DNA of 34,730 nucleotides from Pelomonas sp. Root1217 (GTDB taxonomy: Bacteria > Pseudomonadota > Gammaproteobacteria > Burkholderiales > Burkholderiaceae_C): positions 1 through 34,730 of the forward strand of contig NZ_LMDC01000002.1 of NCBI RefSeq assembly GCF_001425705.1. Direction: 5' to 3'. Positions 1 to 7,920 of the stretch are shown piece by piece. The notes under the pieces are model-generated. The model had not been told where the DNA came from. It saw nothing but the letters and a program-made list of their open reading frames with translations, and did no database searches. Both the position numbers and the translations under genes were made by a program. How positions within the stretch are numbered: the first letter of the stretch is position 1; every line of letters starts with the position of its first letter.

Positions 1-75
1 CCCGCCCTGTCGCTTGCTGCGCGAGTACAGCGACACGGCTGTCTCGGCATATTCCTTGACTCGGAATAGTGCCGC

Positions 76-95
76 CTATGCCGATATCGGCATAG
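76..95. repeat. Perfect 20-bp palindrome at the edge of the integrase remnant
   Basis: CTATGCCGATATCGGCATAG is its own reverse complement. It sits directly before the point where integrase-like coding sequence begins. A smaller inverted repeat (TATTCC 50-55 / GGAATA 63-68) precedes it. It may be a recombination or insertion end of the mobile cassette, but no second copy is visible in the window. The other bases in 1-96 show nothing I recognise. Confidence 0.6.
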
Positions 96-96
96 C

Positions 97-261
97 CGTC
101 ACTCATTTGCGACTCACCTGCTGGAGCAGCGGGTCGACATCCGTGTGATCCAGGTCTTGCTCGGTCACGCCAGGCTGGAGACGACCAGCATCTATGCCCA
201 CGTCGCCACCGATCTGCTGCGCGAGGTGATCAGTCCGCTGGAGAAGCTGCCCACCTCGTGA
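97..261 (+). pseudogene. 3' remnant of a tyrosine recombinase/integrase
   Basis: The frame ending at the TGA at 259-261 encodes about 54 residues of a tyrosine recombinase C-terminus. It contains [10 protein letters not shown] (the conserved H-x-x-R box region), VIQVLLGHA (the second His motif) and TTSIYAHV with the catalytic Tyr. The N-terminal domain and the first Arg box are missing: homology stops near base 97, just after a 20-bp palindrome. The stop lies 10 bases before the IS91-type transposase start, an arrangement in which the two genes normally form one cassette. A fragment of this size cannot be an active recombinase. Confidence 0.8.
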
Positions 262-271
262 GGCGACCGCC

Positions 272-1450
272 GTGGGGCGGCCCTCCCTGGAGGTCGCCGA
301 CATCTTCCGCAGCCACGGCCCCGCTTGGCGAGCCGCCCAGCGCGGCCACCTGAGCCTGGGCCAGCTCAAGGTCATGTCGGCCATCGAGCAGTGCCGCAGC
401 GCGGCGCTGGGTGGTCACGTCTTGCGCTGCGAAGGCTGCGGCACCGATCAGGTCAGCTACAACTCCTGCCGCAACCGGCACTGTCCCAAGTGCCAGAGCA
501 ACGCGGCGCAGCGCTGGCTGGATGCCCGGCAGGCCGATCTGCTGCCGGTCGAGTACTTCCACGTGGTCTTCACGCTGCCGGCACCCATCGCCGACATCGC
601 GTATCAGAACAAGGTCGCGATCTACGGCCTGCTGTTCGACATGGCCGCCGAAGTGCTGCAGGTCATCGCGGCTGACGCCAAGCATCTGGGTGCGCGCATC
701 GGCGCCACACTGGTGCTGCACACCTGGGGTTCGGCGTTGACGCACCACCCTCATGTGCACGGCATCGTGCCGGGCGGCGGGCTCAGCATCGACGGCAAGA
801 CCTGGGTGGCCTGTCGGCCGGGGTTCTTCCTGCCCGTGCGCGTGCTCTCGCGGTTGTTCCGCCGGCGCTTCCTCGAAGGGCTGGAGCAGTTGCATCGCGC
901 GGGGCGGCTGCAGTTCTTCGGCGTGCACGCGGCGCTGCAGGACGCCAAGGCCTTCGCCGACTGGCTGGCGCCGATGCGTCAGCAGGAGTGGGTGGTCTAT
1001 GCCAAGCCTCCGTTCGCCGGGCCGCAGGCGGTGCTGGCCTATCTGTCGCGCTACACGCACCGCGTGGCTATCTCCAACAGCCGCCTCGTCGCAGCTGATG
1101 TAAGCGGCGTGACGTTCCGCTGGAAGGACTACCGCGCCAAGGGCGATGCCAAGGGGAAGGTGCGCCACAAGACCATGACGCTGGCGCCGCAAGAGTTCCT
1201 GCGTCGCTTCCTGCTGCATGTGCTGCCCGGGGGCTTCCATCGCATCCGGCACTACGGCCTGCTGGCCAACGGCAATCGGCGCGACTGCCTGGCAATGGCA
1301 CGCACCGCGCTGCAGGCCAAGGTCGAAGTGCCCACCGGCGAACCGGCGGCGCGAGCGCCGGCCTTCGTCTGCCGGCACTGCGGGCGGCCAATGCTCATCG
1401 TTGAGATCGTCTTGCGCGAGCGGCCTTCGATCCGGGCACCCCCATCATGA
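272..1450 (+). CDS. IS91-family transposase (HUH, two-tyrosine)
   Basis: This 392-residue transposase of the IS91/Y2 rolling-circle type nicks and transfers single-stranded DNA. The N-terminal third has a zinc-binding cluster (CEGCG, then SCRNRHCPKCQ, residues about 50-75). The HUH metal site is HHPHVHGIV near residue 160. The paired catalytic tyrosines are in AYLSRYTHR near residue 260, spaced four apart as in IS91. A further Cys/His pair (CRHCGRP) lies at the C-terminus. The start is GTG at 272, preceded by a GAGGCG stretch, and length is normal for the family. It appears intact, but the partner integrase upstream is only a fragment, so the cassette may be immobile. Confidence 0.92.
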   Translation: MGRPSLEVADIFRSHGPAWRAAQRGHLSLGQLKVMSAIEQCRSAALGGHVLRCEGCGTDQVSYNSCRNRHCPKCQSNAAQRWLDARQADLLPVEYFHVVFTLPAPIADIAYQNKVAIYGLLFDMAAEVLQVIAADAKHLGARIGATLVLHTWGSALTHHPHVHGIVPGGGLSIDGKTWVACRPGFFLPVRVLSRLFRRRFLEGLEQLHRAGRLQFFGVHAALQDAKAFADWLAPMRQQEWVVYAKPPFAGPQAVLAYLSRYTHRVAISNSRLVAADVSGVTFRWKDYRAKGDAKGKVRHKTMTLAPQEFLRRFLLHVLPGGFHRIRHYGLLANGNRRDCLAMARTALQAKVEVPTGEPAARAPAFVCRHCGRPMLIVEIVLRERPSIRAPPS

Positions 1451-2114
1451 GCATTGGCGCGACAACCCGGCTCCAACAAGCACCGGCCCTTGTTCATCGC
1501 ATGCCGGTGCGGGGTGGACTTGTGTTGCCTGGCGCCGACCCGGGTTCAACGACACGGGCGGACCATGCACCACGGCATGCGGGAGGCGATGGCCGCTGCT
1601 GGGACATCGGTGTCGCACGATTCGCGACCGTCGACATGCGCTCAGACGCGCTGCGCCAGCGCCGCCACGATACCCAATCGCCATAGCAACGGTGCCTTCG
1701 ACAACCGTTGCCACATGCGCCGCGGTTTCCTCCCCCGAGGTTTATCCAACACCTGCCCTCAGGTCGGCTTGATGCGCAGACCTGTCCAACGCGACGGGCA
1801 GGTGTCGGACAAACCTAAACAGAAGCAGCCAGCATCTCCGCACCCGGCGCTGGACCGAGTGGTCAAGTCACCGGACACGCTGCCCTGCGCGACACCTCCG
1901 GACAAGGTGCTCGTCAGGCGCCGGATTCCGTGCTCAGAAGACGCTGGACCTGGTGCTCACGTCGCGTCGAAAAATGCAACGATCTGCAGGACGGGTTGTC
2001 AGGCATTGTCTACACCCCTGCGATGGGCAACATTCACAAGAGCTGGAGTGATGGAGGGATCTGCAGCAATGCGCCTGACGACCTCAACATCGATCCTCGA
2101 GATCCGGCGGTAGC
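1451..2114. other. Non-coding stretch between transposase and decayed halogenase
   Basis: There are about 660 bases with no reading frame that resembles a protein. Frames open here only because of high GC and carry no recognisable motif. The one structured element is the inverted repeat at 1738-1816. Halogenase homology on the minus strand begins near 2115, so a break or insertion joins unrelated DNA there. Confidence 0.6.
1738..1816. repeat. Long imperfect inverted repeat (hairpin)
   Basis: The arms at 1738-1758 and 1796-1816 pair at 19 of 21 positions (AGGTTTaTCCaACACCTGCCC against the complement of the right arm). An inner AGGTC/GACCT pair lies inside. The 37-base space makes this a long cruciform or hairpin rather than a simple terminator. 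It lies 290 bases after the IS91 transposase, so it could be an element end or a REP-type repeat. Confidence 0.6.
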
Positions 2115-2743
2115 AGCCCGAGCAGTCGATGAACAGGTCGGCCTCGATGCGGCGGCCGTCGTCCAGGTGAACCGCCGCCACGCCGCCATCGGGGCGGCGC
2201 AGCACGTCGACGATGCGCCCCAGCGTGTGCCGCGTGCCGCGCTGCACGGCCAGCCTGCGCAGGAACGCCGCGTACTGCACGGCGTCGAAGTGGTAGGCGT
2301 ACTTGAACTGCGAATCGTCCTGGGGCAGCACGAAACGGCCCTGCATGGCCATCACGGTCGGCAGGCATTGCGTGCCCAGCGGGTCCACCAGGCCCATGCG
2401 GCGGTGTTGGGCCCACAGCGTCTGCGAGCCGAAAAGGTTGCCGAAATGGCCGAAGGTGTGGAAGTACTCGCGGCCCACCTCCAGCCAGTCGCAGAAACGG
2501 ATGCCCAGCTTGTAGCTGCCGTTGGTGGCGCGCAGGAACTCGACCTCGTCGATGCCGAGCAGCTGGTTGTAATTGCGTATCGACGGGAACGTGGCCTCGC
2601 CTACACCGATGATCGGTATCTCCCTCCGACTCGACAAGCTCGACGCTGACGCGGCCTTTCAAGCCGGTGGCGAGGGCGGCGGCGGTCATCCACCCCGCGC
2701 TCCCCCCGCCGACGACGACGATGCGGTTGTACTGCTGTGACAT
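2115..2743 (-). pseudogene. Tryptophan-halogenase-like gene, frameshifted and 3'-truncated
   Basis: The minus strand begins MSQQYNRIVVVGGGSAGW, the FAD-binding GxGxxG of flavin-dependent halogenases. It runs to VELVESE near 2622, where one extra G shifts the frame. Restoring it gives EIPIIGVGEATFPSI, then SYKLGIRF (the Lys of the FK motif is the catalytic lysine position of PrnA-type enzymes) and DLFIDCSG near 2120. Homology ends there, so the WxWxIP motif and C-terminal half are gone. It is clearly related to the intact gene at 7921-9438 but diverged. It is oriented with, and downstream of, the TonB receptor. The one-base insertion could be a sequencing error, but the truncation could not. 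Confidence 0.85.
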
Positions 2744-2765
2744 GGCCTGCATGCTTGGGCAACGA

Positions 2766-2912
2766 CTAGCGATGGTCGCCGATGACGACAGCGGACCTGC
2801 AGGTGCCGTCCTCGGCGCTGCCACGCGCCATCAGGTCGGCAGGCAGGGAAATGAGGCCAGCAAAGCGCTGCCGCGCGCAGGACCATGGCAGCAGGCACGG
2901 ACGTTTGATCAT
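2766..2912 (-). CDS. Small hypothetical ORF, 48 residues, possible gene remnant
   Basis: An ATG at 2912 on the minus strand has a plausible ribosome site (GGAG, 8 bases before). It opens a 48-residue frame starting MIKRPCLLPWSC and ending VVIGDHR. The N-terminus is basic and followed by a moderately hydrophobic stretch, like the start of an exported protein, but the rest matches nothing I know. It sits between the TonB receptor hairpin and the broken halogenase, in DNA that otherwise shows decay. It may be the leader of a lost gene or chance. Confidence 0.25.
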   Translation of the reverse strand: MIKRPCLLPWSCARQRFAGLISLPADLMARGSAEDGTCRSAVVIGDHR

Positions 2913-2935
2913 GAGGTTTGCTCCAACGGCACAAC

Positions 2936-2968
2936 GGCCGGCCGCGAGGGACGCCCTCGCGGCCGGCC
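2936..2968 (-). terminator. Hairpin terminator after the TonB receptor gene
   Basis: This is a perfect 15-bp GC-rich stem (2936-2950 with 2954-2968) and a 3-base loop, 37 bases past the receptor stop codon on the minus strand. No T-run follows, so intrinsic termination is uncertain. It may act as a 3' end or mRNA-stabilising hairpin. Confidence 0.7.
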
Positions 2969-3004
2969 GGAACCGAGACAGAGGTTCAAAGGCCCCAGCG
3001 AGGG

Positions 3005-6000
3005 TCAGAACTCGTAGCGGCCCGTCACGTAGTAGCTGCGGCCCGGGAAGTTCCAGCTCGAGCCCATGAAGCCCGGCGTCTGCTTGTTGAGGTAACGCAC
3101 AGTCACGTTGTTCAGGTTCGTCACGCTGAGCGACATGCCGAACTTGTCCGTGAAGTTGTACGACACGCCGCCGTCCCACTGCCCGAAGCCCTCTTGGTAC
3201 TGCGGCAGACCCCACCAGGTGTCTTGCATTCCCAAGCGCGCCGGATCGGCGCTGGTGCCGTTCTGGCCGTTCGGGCTGTTGTCGTTGCCGACATTCTTCA
3301 GCACGCGGCTGGTCCAGTTGTAGGCCAAGCGAGCGGAGAACCCATAACGGTCATAGCGCAGTGCGAAGTTGGCGGCGTTCTTCACCAACCCTGGCACCGG
3401 CAGGGCGCCAAACTGCAGGCCGTTGGTGTCGCAGCCGTAGACCTTGAGCGCATCGCTGGTAACGGCGCTGATGGACGGACAGTACTGCACCTGGGCATCG
3501 CGATAGAACTTCTGGCTGCTGCCGATGTAGGTGTAGTCGGCGGAAACCCCGAAGCCCTTGGCCCAGTCGGGCAGCTTGTCCTTCAGGAAGTCGAAGTGGT
3601 CGAGGTAGGTCTCGGCCTTGAGCTCGATGCCGTGCACCCAGGCCCTGGCGGAATTGCGCGGCCCCGTGATCAGGAAAGACTGCGCGTTGCCGTCAGTGCT
3701 GAAGTAGTCGCGGCTGTAGGTCGACTTGTAGATAAGGTCCTTCACGTCCTTGTAGAAGGCCGTGGCGGTCAACATCTGGCCTGCGCGCGGATACCACTCC
3801 AGGCCGAGGTCGAAGTTGTCAGACGTCAGCGGCTTCAGTTTCGCATTGCCGGTGTTGGTGCCCGTGTAGAGGATCCGGTTATTGCCGGTGTCGATGTTTT
3901 GGGTCAGCGCCACCGACTCCTGCACCTTGTCGAAGCCTGGGCGGTACACGCTCCTGGCCATGCCGACTCGACCCAGGAGTTTGTTGTCACCACTCAGGTT
4001 GAACTTCAGGTTCAGCGAGGGCAGCAAGTCGACTTTGCTGGTGCTCACATCGAGAGGGTCATTGACCGAATCGAAGCGCGGCGCGTCGGGTGGAGTGCGG
4101 TCGGTGTACGTCGGGTTGAAGTTGGTAAAACCATGCGAGGCGCGACCTGTGTAGACCACGCGCATGCCGATGTTGCCTTCCACCGGCACCTTCCAGTCGT
4201 CGAAGCCGAAGCGCAAGGTGCCGTAGACGGCATGCGTGCGCTCGGAGACGTTGCTGATCATGTTCGGATTCAGGCCGTAGCGCAGCGTCGTGTCCCAGAC
4301 GTAGGTGGACGCATCGCAGGTGGGAACGTTGATCTGAGTGCCCGTCGGGTTCTTCGCGTTCTCCGCCCTCGCCCAGGCCTGGGAATCAAGACACTGGTTG
4401 TAGCGGACATCGCCGATCAGCTTGGAATAGGTGTTGTAGTCCTTGATGCCGCCGTAGGTCGGGAACACCACGCTCGGCGGGTTGTTGCCACCGAAGTTCT
4501 TGTAGTTGAATACCTCCACCGGCGCCGCGGCCGCGTAACGGGGATCGCTCAGGTAGGCGAAGTTGGCACGCGACTGCCAGCCCTGGTCGTCGTTTGCGCC
4601 GGGCAACTGGCCGGCCGTGCCGGTCTGGCGTACGACCCAGGGCTCAGCGATCGACTTCCAGCCCACGCTGTTCAGGTCGCCGGCATAGACCGCCTGTTCG
4701 CGCACTGAGGTGCGATAGGTGGTGCGGAAGCCGACCCGCAGGTCGCGCAGCACGTCATGGTCGAAGACGAGCTTGCCGTCGACCTTCCAGGCATAGAGGT
4801 TGGCATCACCCTTGATTCGCCCGGGCATCACCGATAACCAGTAGTAGTTGCCCGGATCGGCGAGAAAGGTGCGCGTCTTGTCGTCGAAACCGAGCAGCAC
4901 CGGGTTGTTGCCGGAGGTCGTGATGTCCATGCTCGGCGCGAACGTGGCCGTCTGCACTTCCTCGCCGCGGGTGCGGAAGGTGGACTTCACCCACTGCAGG
5001 TCGTTCTGCAGCGCAAAGCGCTCATTGACGTTCCACTGGAAGTTCCAGGCCAGCTCGCTGGTGCTGGTGCGGTGCTGGTTGAAGGCCCGGCTGGTGCCCA
5101 TGCTGATGCCGCCATCGGCGAACTGGTTCGCACCCTTGCCGCCACGGCTCCAGTTCGAGACGGTGCCGTCGGCATTCCTGGGCAGCCGCAGCGGATAGCT
5201 GTAGTGGCCCGACACCACGACGCCATGATCATCGACCACCGGTCTCTCCACCAGCACGTTGTAGGGCGATGCGTTGAAGTTGGGGTCGCTGAAGCTCGGG
5301 TAGATGTTCGAGCCGGTGTTCTCCTCCAGCGACTTCGAGACGAAAGCCGTCAGCGACGACTGCATCTCGTTCTTCTTCCACTGCAGGGCGCCGTAGAAGC
5401 CCTTGCGGTCGCTGGTGCCGAGGTTCTGGCCCCAATTGGCACCGGTAGGCACCCACACCGTCTGGCCCGGCACGACGTCGGTACGCGGGAAATAGGGCTG
5501 GACCTCCAGTTTCTGCGACTCGTAGCTGGAGTGGTTCAAGGCCAGGTCGACCAGCACACCCCAGCGGCCCGAGTCGGCATCCCATCGCGTGGAATACAGG
5601 CCCGACAGCGCAGGCGACGCATTCTTCGTCCGTTGCTCGTAGTTGCCACCGAAGGAAATCATCCTCTTCGTGCCGCTGAAGTCGAACGGCAGCCAGGTTC
5701 GCAGGTCCACCTGGCCAGCAACACCGCCTTCGATCCTTTCCGCCGACGGGTTCTTGTACACGTCCACGCCAGCCATCAGTTCCGAGGGCACGGCGCTCCA
5801 GCTCAGGTCGCGCCCCGGCCAGCCAGCAGAGAAGATCTCGCGGCCATTGAGCGTGGACGAGCCCCAGGACAGGCCGCGCACGTTGATGCGGTCGTCGCTA
5901 CCTTCGGAGAAGTGCTTGGGGTCGTTGTTGGTCGAACGCAGGCGCTCGACGGTCACGCCGACGATGCGCTGCAGCACTTCGGTGATGGACTTGTCGGGCA

Positions 6001-6232
6001 GCTTGCCCGCCTCTTCGGCCACCACCGAGTCGACCACCTCCTCGGCGTTCTGCTTGATCTTCTGCGCGCTCTGCAGCGCGGCGCGCTGGCCCTTGACCAC
6101 CACGGTCTCGAGCGAGGTCGGGGTCTTGTCTGTCGCCGGTTGCGTTTGTGCCAGCACGGCACCGCCGGCGCTCAGCAGCGCTAGTTGAATGACGCCACGG
6201 TGGATGGCCGTGGGTCGAAACTGTTTGCTCAT
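3005..6232 (-). CDS. TonB-dependent receptor for glycan import
   Basis: This 1075-residue outer-membrane receptor takes up ligands using TonB/ExbBD energy. The signal peptide ends near residue 29 (VLAQ). A TonB-box-like LETVVVKGQ follows at 41-49. The plug domain has LPDKSITEVLQRIVGVTVER, RINVRGLSW and STLNGREIF, typical of the Xanthomonas/Caulobacter receptor subfamily used for plant glycans. The beta-barrel ends in YYVTGRYEF, with the usual terminal Phe. The ATG at 6232 has GGAGA six bases upstream. It follows the lipoprotein gene by about 100 bases on the same strand, so the two probably form an operon. The locus suggests xyloglucan oligosaccharides as substrate (inference). Confidence 0.95.
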   Translation of the reverse strand: MSKQFRPTAIHRGVIQLALLSAGGAVLAQTQPATDKTPTSLETVVVKGQRAALQSAQKIKQNAEEVVDSVVAEEAGKLPDKSITEVLQRIVGVTVERLRSTNNDPKHFSEGSDDRINVRGLSWGSSTLNGREIFSAGWPGRDLSWSAVPSELMAGVDVYKNPSAERIEGGVAGQVDLRTWLPFDFSGTKRMISFGGNYEQRTKNASPALSGLYSTRWDADSGRWGVLVDLALNHSSYESQKLEVQPYFPRTDVVPGQTVWVPTGANWGQNLGTSDRKGFYGALQWKKNEMQSSLTAFVSKSLEENTGSNIYPSFSDPNFNASPYNVLVERPVVDDHGVVVSGHYSYPLRLPRNADGTVSNWSRGGKGANQFADGGISMGTSRAFNQHRTSTSELAWNFQWNVNERFALQNDLQWVKSTFRTRGEEVQTATFAPSMDITTSGNNPVLLGFDDKTRTFLADPGNYYWLSVMPGRIKGDANLYAWKVDGKLVFDHDVLRDLRVGFRTTYRTSVREQAVYAGDLNSVGWKSIAEPWVVRQTGTAGQLPGANDDQGWQSRANFAYLSDPRYAAAAPVEVFNYKNFGGNNPPSVVFPTYGGIKDYNTYSKLIGDVRYNQCLDSQAWARAENAKNPTGTQINVPTCDASTYVWDTTLRYGLNPNMISNVSERTHAVYGTLRFGFDDWKVPVEGNIGMRVVYTGRASHGFTNFNPTYTDRTPPDAPRFDSVNDPLDVSTSKVDLLPSLNLKFNLSGDNKLLGRVGMARSVYRPGFDKVQESVALTQNIDTGNNRILYTGTNTGNAKLKPLTSDNFDLGLEWYPRAGQMLTATAFYKDVKDLIYKSTYSRDYFSTDGNAQSFLITGPRNSARAWVHGIELKAETYLDHFDFLKDKLPDWAKGFGVSADYTYIGSSQKFYRDAQVQYCPSISAVTSDALKVYGCDTNGLQFGALPVPGLVKNAANFALRYDRYGFSARLAYNWTSRVLKNVGNDNSPNGQNGTSADPARLGMQDTWWGLPQYQEGFGQWDGGVSYNFTDKFGMSLSVTNLNNVTVRYLNKQTPGFMGSSWNFPGRSYYVTGRYEF

Positions 6233-6308
6233 GGATGTCTCCGTTTTCCTTCAAATTTGATGCATCCCGATCGGCAGGCCGCCCGTGGCGGTCCTGAATC
6301 GGGGGGAC

Positions 6309-6330
6309 CGGCGGCGCGAAGCGCCGGCCG
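6309..6330 (-). terminator. GC hairpin between lipoprotein and TonB receptor genes
   Basis: CGGCGC gaa GCGCCG (6312-6317 / 6321-6326) extends by three pairs with one bulge. It lies just after the lipoprotein stop and about 80 bases before the receptor start. With no T-run it is more likely a partial attenuator or mRNA stabiliser inside the operon than a full stop. Confidence 0.4.
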
Positions 6331-6333
6331 CGA

Positions 6334-7740
6334 TTACTGGATCGTGATGGCGCCCTTGAGCGTCAGATCCGACGCGTAGACACCGTTGGTCTTCTGGCTG
6401 TCATTGACATCCATCAGGCGGAAGCGAACCTGAACAACGTTGGACGACTTCATCAGCGTCATCGCCGAAGTGCGTGCGTCGACAATCTTGGCCATCGCAG
6501 CCTGGAATGCAGCCAGGCCATCGGCGGTGATCGGATTGGGCAGGGTCCGAATGTCGCCATCCAGGGATGCTGCGGTGACTCCGGCAAGGCCACAGGCATT
6601 GGTGACGGCGAAATTGCCCAGCGGGACGGCGTAGCTCGTCAGGCCGTTCATGGGCCACAGCAAGGTGCTCAGCTCGACGTTGCAGCCGTTGTTCTGCTTG
6701 CCCAGGTTCAGATGAAGCACGACCGGCCTGTTCGCCGCGTAGAGCCCGCTGTTGATGCCCAGCGTGAAGCCCAGGGCCGTTTCCGTAGTCACCTGCACGC
6801 CGCCGGCCGTATCGCCGGCGCTGTTGAAGCCACTCAGGCCCGGCGCAAAGATATCAATGCGATTGAAGCCGTATTGCCACCCACCAGGCGTCCAATTGCT
6901 CTCGGGGTAGTGCAAGGCCGAAGTCAGCGTCGAACCGTCCGGCGAGATATCGCGATAGCACCAGTCGCCACCTGCATTGCCGTCGCATGATTCCCAGCCA
7001 GCGTTCAGGGGGCTGCCCCAAGGATTGACAGCCACATTGCCGCCCTGCTTCGTGCTCATGGTCGTGGACGTACCGCGTCCCGCGCCGCTGGGCTCGAAAC
7101 CGTCGGCGATCAGCAGCGGGTCGACAGCAACGAAACGATCCACCGACTGCTCGGCCCAGTTCTCGTTGCTCGGCGCCATGGCGGTGACCGCGCAGGTGCC
7201 CTTGCCCAGCAGCTTGAGATTGCTGCCTTCGATGGTGCAAGTGGCCGGCGTGGTGGTCTTGAAGCTGATCGGCAGGCCGGAAGGCGACGTCGCGCTCAGA
7301 GCCACGGAAGTGCTGTTCGCGCTCAGGACGTAGTCAGGCGGCGCGAACGTGATCTGCTGGGTCTTCTTGAGGACCTTGAACAGCTGGCTGACGTTGTCGG
7401 CGGCTGCCCATTGCACGCCGTCGCTGCTCGCGCCGCCGCCCTGGCTTGCCACCACACGGCACTCGCCCGCCTTCACCAGCGTGAGCTGGCTACCGGAAGC
7501 GGTACAGATGCCCGGCGTGGTGGACTCGAAGGTCACTGGCAGACCGGAGGTCGCCACGGCCGAAAGCGCCACCGGCCCATCCAGCAGCATGGCACCGCCG
7601 GGATATTTGAAATCGATGGTCTGAAAGCGCCCCCCCGAGTTCGCGCCCCCGCCCTCGCCACCACCGCCACAGGCGGTCAACAAAGCGCACGTCGCCAACA
7701 GCGTCAGCTTGCGCCCGTGCGGAACCCATTTCTTCGTCAC
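6334..7740 (-). CDS. Secreted lipoprotein with two Ig-like repeats, candidate surface glycan-binding protein
   Basis: The product is 468 residues. The lipobox is LLTAC with Cys24, followed by a Gly-rich tether. Two similar Ig-like repeats follow, about residues 38-120 and 128-208. Both carry the pattern 'GLPxxFxxTTPxxCTxxGSxLxLxxxGxCxVxA', seen in bacterial cell-surface repeats. The C-terminal 260 residues are rich in Trp, Asn and Gly (NPWGSPLNAGWESC, NWTPGGWQYGFNRIDIF) and resemble no enzyme I recognise. The start is GTG at 7740 with GGAG seven bases upstream. It is first in an operon with the TonB receptor, driven from the palindromic control block. By analogy with Bacteroidetes surface glycan-binding lipoproteins it may hand oligosaccharides to the receptor. 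That is inference. Confidence 0.75.
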   Translation of the reverse strand: MTKKWVPHGRKLTLLATCALLTACGGGGEGGGANSGGRFQTIDFKYPGGAMLLDGPVALSAVATSGLPVTFESTTPGICTASGSQLTLVKAGECRVVASQGGGASSDGVQWAAADNVSQLFKVLKKTQQITFAPPDYVLSANSTSVALSATSPSGLPISFKTTTPATCTIEGSNLKLLGKGTCAVTAMAPSNENWAEQSVDRFVAVDPLLIADGFEPSGAGRGTSTTMSTKQGGNVAVNPWGSPLNAGWESCDGNAGGDWCYRDISPDGSTLTSALHYPESNWTPGGWQYGFNRIDIFAPGLSGFNSAGDTAGGVQVTTETALGFTLGINSGLYAANRPVVLHLNLGKQNNGCNVELSTLLWPMNGLTSYAVPLGNFAVTNACGLAGVTAASLDGDIRTLPNPITADGLAAFQAAMAKIVDARTSAMTLMKSSNVVQVRFRLMDVNDSQKTNGVYASDLTLKGAITIQ

Positions 7741-7811
7741 GATGTGTCTCCTCGTTCTCTGGTGAGCCGAGTGGTTTCTCCGCAGGTGTTGCTCCGTACC
7801 TCACGGCCACT

Positions 7812-7883
7812 CCGCATTGTGGAATACAGATATACCGAGATATCATCTTACCGGTCAGACCAATGCGCATTGGTGTAAACGCC
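7812..7883. promoter_or_regulatory. Divergent control block, copy 1
   Basis: This 72-base block lies between the divergent lipoprotein (minus) and halogenase (plus) genes. It is repeated in inverted orientation at 11039-11110 with 67 of 72 bases identical. Looser similarity extends outward to about 7789 on one side and through the first 11 codons of the halogenase on the other. It carries the palindrome at 7859-7874 and an AT-rich stretch (GATATACCGAGATATC), unusual for this GC-rich DNA and the likely promoter core. Which bases are the -35 and -10 elements is not clear. Confidence 0.8.
7859..7874. promoter_or_regulatory. Palindromic operator candidate
   Basis: ACCAATGCGCATTGGT is a perfect 16-bp palindrome with a central CG, the kind of site LacI-family dimers bind. 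A further half-site, GGTCAGACC, overlaps it. The LacI-family gene at 9612-10730 is the natural candidate regulator (inference). Confidence 0.65.
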
Positions 7884-7920
7884 ACGCTGACCAATCCTTG
7901 AAAGCTGAAAGGTTCTTGTT

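Larger units (their letters stand above)
97..1450 (+). mobile_element. Integrase/IS91-transposase cassette, 5'-truncated
   Basis: An integrase 3' end is followed 10 bases later by an IS91-type transposase in the same direction. The left boundary is the palindrome at 76-95. The right boundary is not defined: IS91 elements lack terminal inverted repeats, and none are found here. The inverted repeat at 1738-1816 is a candidate for the right end. The decayed halogenase next to it suggests this edge has been rearranged. Confidence 0.55.

Noticed and set aside
1738..1816. Integron attC site
   Set aside because: Only one arm fits the 7-base core. The opposite core reads GTCGGAC instead of GTTRRRY, and no integron integrase or gene cassette is present.
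1454..2649. Plus-strand frames of 200-240 codons after the IS91 transposase
   Set aside because: No recognisable motif. The later one is the antisense of the decayed halogenase.
2918..6184. Long plus-strand frames opposite the TonB receptor
   Set aside because: They are shadows of the receptor gene with no motifs. The minus-strand product is complete from TonB box to terminal Phe.
6251..6260. TCAAATTTGA palindrome upstream of the TonB receptor as an operator
   Set aside because: It is only 10 bases, AT-rich, occurs once and lies within the mRNA leader close to the start codon, so chance is a sufficient explanation.
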